The translations under genes and the position numbers were made by a program. 64,000 nt of DNA from an uncultured Bacilli bacterium (GTDB taxonomy: Bacteria > Bacillota_I > Bacilli_A > RF39 > UBA660): NCBI GenBank assembly GCA_910580185.1, contig CAJTWC010000002.1:1-64000 (forward strand), given 5' to 3'. The notes beneath the pieces are model-generated. The model was given only the letters and a program-made list of their open reading frames with translations, had not been told where the DNA came from and ran no database searches. Shown here piece by piece: positions 15,912 through 24,894 of this stretch. Every line of letters starts with the position of its first letter. Position 1 is the stretch's first letter.

Positions 15912-17093
15912 TTATTTAATGTTCTTATCGTATTCGATATCCTGTATTTCATATTTTCTGTTTTCTGATATCGTTTTCATAAGTTTATTTACTGACCAAC
16001 CAACTATTGCCAATATAAAGAAGTAAATAACTCCAAACACTGAAAATGATGGCGCTGATTCTGTAAATAAATCTATTAATGATGCACCAACACCCATTGC
16101 AGTAACGATAGTTAAGCTTCCAATAGACTTTTCTGTTATTTGTGATTCTAATCCCGCAAATAACTTTTCTGCTTGCGATAGATAGTTTTTAGTCATAGAC
16201 CAAATTTGCTGCATGTATGAAACGGTATTTTTAAGTGTTTCATACCTATAACCAATAAGATCTAAAGATTCTGTTAAAGAATTATCGCTTTTAGCAATCT
16301 TTTCTCTTGTACTTATATAAGTATTCATTTGGTTGATTCTAGAATCAATTAGGGTAACCGTTTTCTTATAACCATCTAATTTATTAGTAAAAGCAACGAT
16401 ATCTTTACCTTTTACTTTAGCATTTTCTTTAACGGCATCAATCTTTTCCCATATAATTCTATGTAAATTTAAATATCTATGTAATTGTCCTTTAAACTCT
16501 CTTATGAATATTTGCTCTTCTATGTATCTTTCGATTTGTTCTATGGATTTTGTTTTGTTGTTAATAAAATAATATTTATTTCCTCTTACAACATCATAAT
16601 CACTATTGCTAAACTCAAAATATTTTTCTTTTTCAGTTTTTGCAAGAAGCGTTGCAATATCATTTTTAGTAGCCTTGTTTAAAACTATGAAATATGGAAA
16701 TACCGTTTCAATGTTTGCAAGTTCTTTTGGTACTGGCGCACCTAAACTAAAAATGTAACTTAATGCAGGCGATAGTTTTGTTTCATAATAACTCGCTAAT
16801 GAATCAATATCATTAAATAACGAAAATTCATTAACATCTGAGTCATTTAAAACGATTAAACCATCTTCAAATATTTTTATATTAACCCCTGCTCTAGTTG
16901 TTACTTTAATAAACTCTAAGCCATCTATCCCATAGTCAATAGTACTTAAATCTAAAGCGTCGTGTAACTTAATTAATTTCTTTTTATCCAAAGCAAGCTC
17001 TGATTTACCTTCCCTTAAAAAATCATATATTTCACTTAATTGTAGTGTAGTTCTTTGAAACCATCCACCTATAAAAACCTTTTCTATTCTCAT
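15912..17093 (-). CDS. Unrecognised C-terminally membrane-anchored protein
   Basis: A 393-residue protein. About 300 soluble residues end in long helices rich in Lys, Asn and Glu, likely coiled coil (about 190-310). Two hydrophobic segments follow near the C-terminus (SLTIVTAMGVGASLIDLF, then VFGVIYFFILAIVGW) and a short charged tail. This layout recalls CorA-like or RMD1/DUF155-like proteins, but I see no diagnostic motif such as GxN. It is followed 2 bases later by the ABC gene, so they should be made together. Confidence 0.6.
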   Translation of the reverse strand: MRIEKVFIGGWFQRTTLQLSEIYDFLREGKSELALDKKKLIKLHDALDLSTIDYGIDGLEFIKVTTRAGVNIKIFEDGLIVLNDSDVNEFSLFNDIDSLASYYETKLSPALSYIFSLGAPVPKELANIETVFPYFIVLNKATKNDIATLLAKTEKEKYFEFSNSDYDVVRGNKYYFINNKTKSIEQIERYIEEQIFIREFKGQLHRYLNLHRIIWEKIDAVKENAKVKGKDIVAFTNKLDGYKKTVTLIDSRINQMNTYISTREKIAKSDNSLTESLDLIGYRYETLKNTVSYMQQIWSMTKNYLSQAEKLFAGLESQITEKSIGSLTIVTAMGVGASLIDLFTESAPSFSVFGVIYFFILAIVGWSVNKLMKTISENRKYEIQDIEYDKNIK

Positions 17094-17120
17094 AATACTT
17101 TCTCCTACAATATTTTTGTT

Positions 17121-17561
17121 TTATTTTACACTCATTGAGAAAAATCCAGCTTCGTCTAATGCAAATCCATAATTATAATAACAAGCATGCGCTGCAGTTC
17201 TTACGTTGTTACTCCATAACTCTACCTTTTTACAACCATGTTCCTTTGAAATCCTAAACGCCTCATCTAACATCTTTGTTGCAATGCCATGTCTTCTATA
17301 TTCTTTTTTTACACCAACATGATTTAATATTGAATATGTATTCATATTTTCATATATTGTATGTATTACAGTTATCTTTAAATGTGATACTATTTTACCT
17401 TCTGCAATACCTACTATGTAAATCGAATTAGGATCTTTCCTATTTTTTTTATACGTTTTCATCGCATATTCTAAAGATGTTTCTTCTTCAAAGACTTCAT
17501 TACAAAGTGCAACTACCTCTGGAATATCTTTTTTCTTCATTTCTCTAAATGTTACTTCCAT
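17121..17561 (-). CDS. GNAT family N-acetyltransferase
   Basis: A 146-residue protein. VTFREMKKKDIPEVVALCN at the start and the acetyl-CoA loop VKKEYRRHGIATKML (Q/R-x-x-G-x-A core) define a GNAT enzyme. It is followed by the unknown membrane protein and ABC genes after 27 bases, so it may head that operon. The substrate is unknown. Confidence 0.88.
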   Translation of the reverse strand: MEVTFREMKKKDIPEVVALCNEVFEEETSLEYAMKTYKKNRKDPNSIYIVGIAEGKIVSHLKITVIHTIYENMNTYSILNHVGVKKEYRRHGIATKMLDEAFRISKEHGCKKVELWSNNVRTAAHACYYNYGFALDEAGFFSMSVK

Positions 17562-17762
17562 AAATACTTCCCTTTCCTTACCAAAATTATATTTTCATTA
17601 TCCTATGCCAATAATATCATAGCTAATATTTCCGGTCAACATAAGCAATTATCCACAGTAAATAATAATGTAAATATAACTTTTTTCATAAAATATAAGA
17701 AATAACTTTTTTTTACAATATTTTTTTAATATGGTGGTATTATATAATTAGGAGGAAAAGTT

Positions 17763-19142
17763 ATGGATAACAAAATACTTAATAAAAAGATTTGTGGATG
17801 GAAAAACTTAAGTGAAAATGAAAAAAAAGAAATTATGGATTTTTGTAAAGACTATGTTAATTTTCTAAATATTGCTAAAACAGAAAGAGAAGCTTCTAAT
17901 GAAATTATTAGTATGTTAGAAAAAAATGGATATATAAACATTAATGATAAAGAAAAGATAGAAAATGGTGATAAGGTTTATATGTCTAACAGAGGTAAAA
18001 GTATTTATGCTGCTAAAATAGGAAGTAATAAAATAACTGATGGTATAAACTTAATCGGTTCTCACATAGATTCACCAAGATTAGATTTAAAGCCAAGCCC
18101 TTTGTATGAAGATGCTAAATTAGGATTATTTAAAACCCATTACTATGGTGGAATCAAAAAATATCAATGGACAACAATACCTCTTGCAATTCATGGGGTG
18201 GTTGTTAAAGCAAATGGTGAGAAAATTGAGATAAACATCGGTGAAAATGACAATGATCCAATATTTACCATAACAGATATATTACCGCATTTAGCTGGAG
18301 AACAATATGAAAAGAAAATAGGTAAAGCCATTGAAGGAGAAGATTTAAACCTTCTAGTAGGTAGTATTCCATCAAATGATGATTCAGTAAAAGAAAACAT
18401 AATGAATCTAATTAATGAAAAATATGGAATAAATGAAATAGATTTCTATAGTTCAGAGCTTGAAGTTGTACCAGCTTTCAAAGCTAGAAACCTAGGATTT
18501 GATAATAGCATGGTAGCAGGTTATGGACAAGATGACAGGGTTTGTGCGTATGCTTCTGTTAAAGCTTTATTAGATAGTAATGAAAATGATAAAACAATGG
18601 TTGCAATGTTTTCTGATAAAGAGGAAATTGGAAGTGTAGGAAACACCGGGATGTGTTCTGAAATGTTTGATTATTTTATAAATGAATTATTAAACAAGAA
18701 GAATGAAAATACACCAGGTGCATTAAATAAAACTTATTGTAATTCCATAATGCTTTCGGCAGACGTTGGTGCTGGTGTTGATCCAAATTATCAAACAGTA
18801 TCCGAAAAAAACAATGCTTCATATATCGGATATGGAGTCGAGTTATGTAAATATACGGGTTCTCGTGGTAAATCTGGTGCATCTGATGCTAATGCTGAGT
18901 TCGTTGCAAAAGTAAGAGGTATTTTTGAAAATGCTAATGTTACATATCAAGTATCAGAACTTGGAAAAGTAGATTTAGGTGGAGGAGGTACGATAGCGTA
19001 CATCTTAGCAGATAAAGGAATGGACGTTATAGATTGCGGTGTTCCAATAATATCAATGCATTCACCATACGAAGTATCTAGTAAATATGACATATATTCA
19101 GCTTATAAAGGATATAAAGCATTCTTAGAAACCAAAAACTAG
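17763..19142 (+). CDS. M18 family aminopeptidase
   Basis: A 459-residue cytoplasmic zinc aminopeptidase that removes N-terminal residues from peptides. Metal ligands are visible: H101 in IGSHIDSPRLD, Asp in GQDDRVCAYAS, Glu-Glu in DKEEIGS, Asp in SADVGAGVDP and a late His in SMHSPYEVSS. Length matches bacterial M18 enzymes. AGGAGG lies 7 bases before ATG 17763. It is monocistronic, with a strong terminator at 19134-19165. Confidence 0.95.
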   Translation: MDNKILNKKICGWKNLSENEKKEIMDFCKDYVNFLNIAKTEREASNEIISMLEKNGYININDKEKIENGDKVYMSNRGKSIYAAKIGSNKITDGINLIGSHIDSPRLDLKPSPLYEDAKLGLFKTHYYGGIKKYQWTTIPLAIHGVVVKANGEKIEINIGENDNDPIFTITDILPHLAGEQYEKKIGKAIEGEDLNLLVGSIPSNDDSVKENIMNLINEKYGINEIDFYSSELEVVPAFKARNLGFDNSMVAGYGQDDRVCAYASVKALLDSNENDKTMVAMFSDKEEIGSVGNTGMCSEMFDYFINELLNKKNENTPGALNKTYCNSIMLSADVGAGVDPNYQTVSEKNNASYIGYGVELCKYTGSRGKSGASDANAEFVAKVRGIFENANVTYQVSELGKVDLGGGGTIAYILADKGMDVIDCGVPIISMHSPYEVSSKYDIYSAYKGYKAFLETKN

Positions 19143-19165
19143 AAGACCAAAATCTTCTAGTTTTT
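19134..19165. terminator. Bidirectional terminator between the M18 and PLD-like genes
   Basis: A 13-bp stem (AAAACTAGAAGA and its complement) has a 6-base loop, with A and T tracts on both sides. It serves convergent genes. Confidence 0.9.
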
Positions 19166-19718
19166 ATATACTTTTTGATATATCCCATACTTTTTTAAAT
19201 TCAGCAAGTAAACTCATTCCAAGTTTACTATTAGATTTTATAATACTAAATTCTTTTTTAGTGAAATGCTTTACACTACCATTTTCAAATGTAACAGGTA
19301 CATAAATAATTAAATCATCAACGATAATTATTCTTTTTGTCTGCTGAAAATCATATTTTCTAAAGTACTCTAAATTATCATTAAACTTTTCCTTGACCTT
19401 TAAAATTATTTTTTCTAAATCATTTTTAAAATTATCATTATCCTGTGCCATATTAAGTATGCTTTCACTTGATTTGTTGCTTAAAAATAAACACTTAAAA
19501 TCTATATTATTATCAATTAGTTTTTTTATTTTAGTATTATTTTTAGTAAATAATTTTCTATTTTTTCTTCCATATATATATAATCTTTCTTTTGCAGAGT
19601 TAAGTATTGCATTGTAAAACTCATAACTTTCATACCCAGCATCGAATTTTATCTCGTCTTCTGTAGTACTTACTGGTTTTATACCTTCTTTTATTAGGTT
19701 CGTAATAAGTAAATTCAT
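19164..19718 (-). CDS. Phospholipase-D-fold-like protein of unknown function
   Basis: A 184-residue soluble protein. Blocks such as FYNAILNSAKERLYIYGRKN and IDFKCLFLSN, then RIIIVDDLIIYVPV, follow the strand pattern of PLD-like non-catalytic domains seen in TrmB-type regulators. No HKD motif is present, so enzyme activity is unlikely. There is no DNA-binding domain, which leaves a sensor or remnant role open. It is convergent with the aminopeptidase gene and divergent from uvsE. The fold call is tentative. Confidence 0.5.
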   Translation of the reverse strand: MNLLITNLIKEGIKPVSTTEDEIKFDAGYESYEFYNAILNSAKERLYIYGRKNRKLFTKNNTKIKKLIDNNIDFKCLFLSNKSSESILNMAQDNDNFKNDLEKIILKVKEKFNDNLEYFRKYDFQQTKRIIIVDDLIIYVPVTFENGSVKHFTKKEFSIIKSNSKLGMSLLAEFKKVWDISKSI

Positions 19719-19794
19719 ATCATCACCTCATTAAATTATACAAATATAATATCATATTTATACAAAAATAGCCATAATAGTAATGGTGATATAT

Positions 19795-20739
19795 ATGAAA
19801 ATAAGATTAGGATACGTAGCGCTTTCTAAAGCAATGGATAATGTAACCACATCAAGTACGGTAACATATACTAATTATCTAAATAAAAATTATACTGTGG
19901 ATAAATTACTTGATATTACAAAAAACAATTTAAAGAATCTAAAAGAGATAATAATTTATAATGTTAAAAACAATTATCATTTTTATAGATTGACTTCTAA
20001 ACTTGTTCCACTAGCAACTCATGATAAAGTAAATTTTGATTATATCACACCTTTAATTATTGAATATAAAAAAATAGGAAAAATAATAAATGATAACAAA
20101 ATAAGAGTAGATACCCACCCTGATCAATATGCAGTATTAAACAGTATGGATAAAAGAATAGTAACTAATACCTTTCAGATTTTAGAATATCATTATAAAG
20201 TTTTAAACGCTTTAAACATTAAAAATCCCATAATAATATTACACGTTGGTAGTAGTGCGTGTGGTAAAAAGGCATCTATTACAAGATTTATAAATAATTT
20301 TAATAAACTTCCAAAGCATATACAAAAATGTATTGCTGTGGAAAATGATGATAAGGTTTATAACATAAAAGACGTACTTAGTTTATGTAATAAATTAAAC
20401 ATTCCGATGGTATTAGATTATCATCATTACGTATGTAATAATGAAGGTGAAAAAATAGAAGACTATATAGAAAAAATAATAAATACTTGGAAAAAGACTA
20501 CTCCAAAGTTTCATTTTTCGTCGCCTAAAAGCAAATTGAAAAAAGAATTTAGAAGTCATCATGATTATATAAACAGTAATGATTTTATAAAGTTTGTAGA
20601 AATATTAAAACAATATAACAAAGACGTAGATATAATGTTAGAAGCAAAGGCTAAGGATGATGCCTTATCAAGGTTAGTTAGGGAATTAAAATATAAAACA
20701 AAATATAGATTTATAGATGAATCTACATTTATTGTTTAA
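19795..20739 (+). CDS. uvsE: UV damage endonuclease UvsE
   Basis: A 314-residue protein that nicks DNA 5' to UV photoproducts and starts alternative excision repair. The UvdE TIM barrel is clear: IRLGYVALSKA, RVDTHPDQYAVLNS, ILHVGSSACGKK, IAVENDDKVYN, LDYHHYVCN, KFHFSSPKS, RSHHDYI and MLEAKAKDDA supply the metal-binding His, Glu and Asp residues. ATG 19795 is chosen because GGTG lies before it; an upstream ATG 19783 has no ribosome site. Confidence 0.93.
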   Translation: MKIRLGYVALSKAMDNVTTSSTVTYTNYLNKNYTVDKLLDITKNNLKNLKEIIIYNVKNNYHFYRLTSKLVPLATHDKVNFDYITPLIIEYKKIGKIINDNKIRVDTHPDQYAVLNSMDKRIVTNTFQILEYHYKVLNALNIKNPIIILHVGSSACGKKASITRFINNFNKLPKHIQKCIAVENDDKVYNIKDVLSLCNKLNIPMVLDYHHYVCNNEGEKIEDYIEKIINTWKKTTPKFHFSSPKSKLKKEFRSHHDYINSNDFIKFVEILKQYNKDVDIMLEAKAKDDALSRLVRELKYKTKYRFIDESTFIV

Positions 20740-20808
20740 TACATAAGACATTTTAACTGCTTCTTTTTCCTATAAAGAAATATACTATATTGGAAGGGAG
20801 TGTTTAAT

Positions 20809-20985
20809 ATGTACTATCCTGGATATCCTGGAGGTTATGCATATCCAGTTTATGATAACAATAATAATGGTTCAAGCTGGATTTGGATTATAATAGTTGT
20901 ATTTATATTATTCTTCTTATTCTGGGGCTTTGGCTCAGGAAATAGAAATAACTGTGGATGCGGTTGCAATAATAACAACTGGTAA
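20809..20985 (+). CDS. Small Tyr/Gly-rich single-pass membrane protein
   Basis: A 58-residue protein. A Tyr/Pro/Gly-rich N-terminus (MYYPGYPGGYAYPVY) and an Asn run precede one helix (WIWIIIVVFILFFLFWGF), and the tail is CGCGCNNNNW. The composition recalls YjcZ-like small membrane proteins, but no assignment is safe. GGAAGGGAG lies 8 bases before ATG 20809, supporting translation. It has its own terminator. Confidence 0.65.
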   Translation: MYYPGYPGGYAYPVYDNNNNGSSWIWIIIVVFILFFLFWGFGSGNRNNCGCGCNNNNW

Positions 20986-20989
20986 TAAT

Positions 20990-21016
20990 AAAAAGGCCAA
21001 TTTAATTAGCCTTTTT
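20990..21016. terminator. Bidirectional terminator
   Basis: AAAAAGGC / GCCTTTTT pair across an AT-rich loop; the T run continues on both strands. It separates the small membrane protein gene from the convergent YhgE/Pip gene. Confidence 0.85.
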
Positions 21017-22936
21017 TTGTTTTATAAAATCTCTAACAATGTTTAAAGTAAAGAACACTATTAATATTACTATTAATACAATTAGTGAATTTGTAAGTAA
21101 AGATGTGTTTACCTTAACTAGTGATTCTTTTAATAAATTAATTGAATACGTCATAGGTAAATAATTATTCATCCATCTAAATCCTTTAGTTACCGTTTCT
21201 ATTGGGAATGTTCCTCCTGATGCAGCAAGTTGTAATACTAAAAGAATTAGCGCAATAAACTTACCAATATCTTTAAAGTTAGTTATTAAAAACTGGGTTA
21301 TTGCCATAAACGCATTTCCTATTAAGATAAATGATCCATAGTATAATACATAGTTAGTAACATCATAGTCTAAAAATAGATCTAAACATAATGCTAAAAC
21401 AACTGATGATATTGTAATTAAACCATGGTATGCCAAAGTCTTTTTAACTAATCTATTATCATTTATACTAAATACTCCGAATCTTTCCTCTTTATCATAA
21501 TATAAAACCATAAACATCATTAAGCATCCTACCCATAAACCTACTGATATAAATAATGGTGAAAATGCAGTACCATAGCTACTTACTTTGTTTACTTCTT
21601 TTGTTTCTACATTAACAGGATTACTACTATATTCTGCTAATGTTTCAACCTTTTTAACGCTTTCTTTTGTATCTAAAGTCTTAGATGATAATTCATCTTT
21701 AGCAGAAGAAACACTACTATTTAATGTTAATACACCTTTATTTAATGTATCTGCACCGGTATTAAGATTATTAATACCATTTAGTATTTGATTAGAATTT
21801 TTATTTAATGCATTAACGCCTTTAGTTAACTCGTTTGTTCCTTTTACTAATGAACTAGAGCCTGATTTTAATTTATCAACACCTAACTGTAATTCGGATA
21901 ACTTAGTTTTTAAAGTATTTAACTGTGAAGCATCACCATTAATGCCATCATTTAAACTAGAAACCCCAGCTGCAATAGCATTACTCGATGCACTTAATTT
22001 TGTACCAATAACATTTATATATTCTGCTAACGTATAATCAGTTGCTGGTATCATTTCATTATAATTGTGTAGTACAGAAGTTGAAACTCCTAAATAAGAC
22101 GGATTAGACAAAGCAAAACTAACTAATGAATTATATGATTGTAACCCACTATTAAAGCTTATTTCACTTTCATTTAGTAACATAACTGATTGCCCTAAAT
22201 ATTCTAGACCAGATAAATCTATATTACTTAATGAGTCTTGTAAAGTGCCTAATCCATCATCTAAGCTTTTAGCACCATTATGTAAACTATTAGCACCACT
22301 ATTAACACTACTTACCCCATTGTTAAATAAAGTATAATTATTTGCTAACTCACTTGTACCACTAGATAACTTTTCACTTCCATCTTTTAACTTGTTAGTA
22401 CCATCACTTAATTTATCAAATCCATAATTTATAGTATCTAAACTTCCAGGTACTTCTTTTAAACTATCAGTTAAACCTTCAACTATTTTGCTATTAACTT
22501 CATTATCTAAATTCTTTTCAACCGTTAAAACAACTGTGTTAATAATTTGACTAGATAAATAGTTAGTTTTTTGATTTGGAGAGTAAGTGATAGTAGCATG
22601 TTTTTTGTTATTAGTACTAGCACTTTTTATATCAGCTGTAAAACTTTCTGGAACTTTTATAACAGCATAATAAGTTCCTTTACTAAGCCCTTCTTCTGCT
22701 GTCTTTTCAGATACAACAGATATTTTTAACTTCTTTGAATCTTTTATTCCATCTATTAAAGAGTCGCCTTTATCACCAGTATCTTCATTAACTATAGCAA
22801 CTGGTAAATTATCAATGTTTCCCTTACCATATGGATTCCAATATGCCTTTAAATAAAAGAAACTATAAATAAACGGAATAAATAGTATAACAAATAATAC
22901 TACATACTTAAATTTACTTTTTAATTTTTCTTTCAT
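21002..22936 (-). CDS. YhgE/Pip domain membrane protein
   Basis: A 644-residue protein. A first membrane helix (YVVLFVILFIPFIYSFFY) is followed by the YhgE/Pip N-terminal domain (LPVAIVNEDTGDKG, then YYAVIKVPESF). A large extracellular region of repeated heptad-like units then follows (LSDGTNKLKDGSEKLSSG and similar, about 175-410). Five membrane helices near the C-terminus resemble ABC-2 permeases. Pip is a phage receptor in lactococci; related proteins also serve type VII secretion or export. It is coupled to the upstream TetR gene by a 1-base overlap and is probably repressed by it. Confidence 0.88.
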   Translation of the reverse strand: MKEKLKSKFKYVVLFVILFIPFIYSFFYLKAYWNPYGKGNIDNLPVAIVNEDTGDKGDSLIDGIKDSKKLKISVVSEKTAEEGLSKGTYYAVIKVPESFTADIKSASTNNKKHATITYSPNQKTNYLSSQIINTVVLTVEKNLDNEVNSKIVEGLTDSLKEVPGSLDTINYGFDKLSDGTNKLKDGSEKLSSGTSELANNYTLFNNGVSSVNSGANSLHNGAKSLDDGLGTLQDSLSNIDLSGLEYLGQSVMLLNESEISFNSGLQSYNSLVSFALSNPSYLGVSTSVLHNYNEMIPATDYTLAEYINVIGTKLSASSNAIAAGVSSLNDGINGDASQLNTLKTKLSELQLGVDKLKSGSSSLVKGTNELTKGVNALNKNSNQILNGINNLNTGADTLNKGVLTLNSSVSSAKDELSSKTLDTKESVKKVETLAEYSSNPVNVETKEVNKVSSYGTAFSPLFISVGLWVGCLMMFMVLYYDKEERFGVFSINDNRLVKKTLAYHGLITISSVVLALCLDLFLDYDVTNYVLYYGSFILIGNAFMAITQFLITNFKDIGKFIALILLVLQLAASGGTFPIETVTKGFRWMNNYLPMTYSINLLKESLVKVNTSLLTNSLIVLIVILIVFFTLNIVRDFIKQKKAN

Positions 22937-23511
22937 TATTCTTCATCCTCTTTCTTAACTAATAAACCATCTTTTAAAATTGATATAATTTTGCTGACAA
23001 ATTTCTTTTCATCTATTTCTTTATCATATTCAAGCATTACTGATATAAATACCTTATATATGATAAATGCTGAAAGATGAACATCACACGGTTTTATTGT
23101 GTTTTTTTCTATTTCATCACTAATAGCAGTTTCTATATAATTGATTATTTCCTTATCATATAATTTACTAAAACTTTCGTATTTATTAGAATTTTCATCT
23201 TTAAAATCTTTTATAAGATTAGAAAATAATTTACTATTATTACGATAGGTAATAACCTGATATACACCATTACCTAATTTGTTAATAAAAGTATCGTTAC
23301 TATTTTTTATTTTTTCAACAATTAATCTCATATGCTTTAGTTCTTCATCAATAAAGTACTTAAACATAGATTCTTTATCTTTAAAATAAGTATAAATTGT
23401 TTTTTTAGTAACGTTTGATTCTTTTGCTATCTCATCCATAGATACCTTTTTATATCCATATTCTGTAAATAGCCTTCTCGCAGTTTCAATTACTTTTTCT
23501 TTTTTGTCCAT
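22936..23511 (-). CDS. TetR/AcrR family regulator
   Basis: A 191-residue protein. The HTH is at residues about 6-50 (IETARRLFTEYGYKKVSMDEIA, then VTKKTIYTYFKDKESMF). The C-terminal ligand domain is unclassified. A short inverted-repeat operator spans the transcription start of its own promoter, so it probably represses itself and the downstream yhgE-like gene. Confidence 0.92.
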   Translation of the reverse strand: MDKKEKVIETARRLFTEYGYKKVSMDEIAKESNVTKKTIYTYFKDKESMFKYFIDEELKHMRLIVEKIKNSNDTFINKLGNGVYQVITYRNNSKLFSNLIKDFKDENSNKYESFSKLYDKEIINYIETAISDEIEKNTIKPCDVHLSAFIIYKVFISVMLEYDKEIDEKKFVSKIISILKDGLLVKKEDEE

Positions 23512-23520
23512 ATTACACTC

Positions 23521-23574
23521 CTATACCAATTTGGTTTACCAGTATAGTATATGACTAAAAACAAAAAAAGTCAA
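23521..23574 (-). promoter_or_regulatory. TetR operon promoter and operator
   Basis: On the minus strand, TTGACT (23574-23569), a 17-base spacer and TATACT (23551-23546) form the promoter. Directly downstream, 23521-23547 has outer arms CTATAC / GTATAG and inner ACCAA / TTGGT repeats, at the transcription start, as expected of a TetR operator. The -35 lies in the 3' arm of the preceding terminator. Confidence 0.75.
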
Positions 23575-23590
23575 ATAAAATTGACTTTTT
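23566..23590 (-). terminator. Terminator after trxB
   Basis: AAAAAGTCAA / TTGACTTTTT form a 10-bp stem with a 6-base loop and a T run on the minus strand, 8 bases past the trxB stop. Its 3' arm also supplies the TetR promoter -35. Confidence 0.85.
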
Positions 23591-23597
23591 ATCACAT

Positions 23598-24503
23598 TTA
23601 ATTATTATTTATATATTTTATTGCCTCTTTTACCGCCACCGCGCCATCTGATACCGCAGTAACTAGTTGTCTTACTTCTTTTACCCTGTTATCTCCTGCT
23701 ACGTATATACCTGCAACATTAGTATTGCAATCTTCTTTTGCAATAACATAGCCAGACTCATCAAGATTAATAATTTTTGAAAAATTCTGATTTTCTGGAA
23801 CACGTCCTATCGCAATAAATAAACCTGATACAAGAATCGTACTAGTTTTTTTATTGATATCAGTGATTTCTATACTTTCTAACTTTTCTTTAGCATTTAA
23901 TTTTGTAACAATACTATTGTAAATGAATTTGACATTATCTTTTTTCTTTAATTTCTCTATTATGGAAGTATCCCCTCTAAACTCATTTCCTCTATGTATA
24001 AGATAAACCGTTTTTGCTATATCAGATAAATATAAAGCATCTTCTAACGCTGTATTGCCACCGCCTTGTACTGCCACATCTTTACCTTTATAAAATGCCC
24101 CATCACAAGTAGCACAGTAAGAAACACCTTTGCCTACCAAAGAATCCTCATTTTCTATACCTAATTTTCTATTTTCAGCACCTGTTGCTAGAATTATAGT
24201 TTTAGTTTTATAAGTACTCTTATTAGTTATTACTTCTTTATTAGTATCGTTATCTTTTATATCAACTACCTTTTCAAACTTTATTTCTGCTTCTAGCTCT
24301 TTTGCTTGATTATATAGTCTAGTAGCAAAATCAAAACCAGATATATGAGGTTCTACTGGGTAATTTTCAATATCTAATGTATTAATTATTTGACCACCAT
24401 AACTTTTAGCTTCCAATACTAATACTTTTTTAGATGCACGCCTTGCATATATTGCAGCAGTTAAACCAGCTGGTCCAGCTCCTACGATTATAATATCGTA
24501 CAT
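23598..24503 (-). CDS. trxB: Thioredoxin reductase
   Basis: A 301-residue flavoenzyme passing electrons from NADPH to thioredoxin. FAD binding: IIVGAGPAGLTAAIY at residues 5-19. The redox-active CATC is at 130-133, the NADPH site is GGGNTALEDAL, and a late FAD motif is GIYVAGDNR. Length is normal for the bacterial low-molecular-weight type. It overlaps trxA by 1 base, so enzyme and substrate are made together. Confidence 0.97.
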   Translation of the reverse strand: MYDIIIVGAGPAGLTAAIYARRASKKVLVLEAKSYGGQIINTLDIENYPVEPHISGFDFATRLYNQAKELEAEIKFEKVVDIKDNDTNKEVITNKSTYKTKTIILATGAENRKLGIENEDSLVGKGVSYCATCDGAFYKGKDVAVQGGGNTALEDALYLSDIAKTVYLIHRGNEFRGDTSIIEKLKKKDNVKFIYNSIVTKLNAKEKLESIEITDINKKTSTILVSGLFIAIGRVPENQNFSKIINLDESGYVIAKEDCNTNVAGIYVAGDNRVKEVRQLVTAVSDGAVAVKEAIKYINNN

Positions 24504-24817
24504 TACTTTCCTCCTAATAATTCCTTTATTTCATCCTTTGGTCTAAAACCAATACTTCTATTTACTTCTTTGCCTTCTTTTATAAGCACCATACATGGTA
24601 TAGATGATACTCCATATTTAACAGATAATTCCTCTTCCTCATCAACGTTTACTGAAACTATTTTATAATCATCTGATTCAGATGCTAATTCATCTAATAC
24701 TGGTCTTACCATTCTACATGGTCCACACCAGTTAGCATTAAAATCAACTAATACTGGAACATTAGCCTTAATTACTTCTTCTTCAAAGTTTTCTTTTGTT
24801 ACATCTACTATTTTCAT
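24503..24817 (-). CDS. trxA: Thioredoxin
   Basis: A 104-residue protein with the active site WCGPCR (C31, C34) after FNAN and the cis-Pro loop SIPCMVLIK. The Cys next to the cis-Pro is where Thr is more usual, a minor variant. It reduces protein disulfides and is recharged by the adjacent trxB. GAAAGGAAA lies before the start, and TGTTATGAT is a possible extended -10. Confidence 0.97.
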   Translation of the reverse strand: MKIVDVTKENFEEEVIKANVPVLVDFNANWCGPCRMVRPVLDELASESDDYKIVSVNVDEEEELSVKYGVSSIPCMVLIKEGKEVNRSIGFRPKDEIKELLGGK

Positions 24818-24894
24818 TATTCATTTTCCTTTCTTTAATTTATTTTTTTACATAATTATCATAACATATTTTGATGTATTAAATAAAGTTAAGA

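Noticed and set aside
17649..17657. DnaA box (TTATCCACA) in an intergenic region
   Set aside because: Single copies also occur inside genes (for example near 10525 and 58919). There is no cluster, no dnaA or dnaN, and no AT-rich unwinding arrangement to suggest an origin.
20800..20808. GTG start for the small Tyr/Gly-rich protein
   Set aside because: It would overlap the GGAAGGGAG ribosome site; ATG 20809 has correct spacing.
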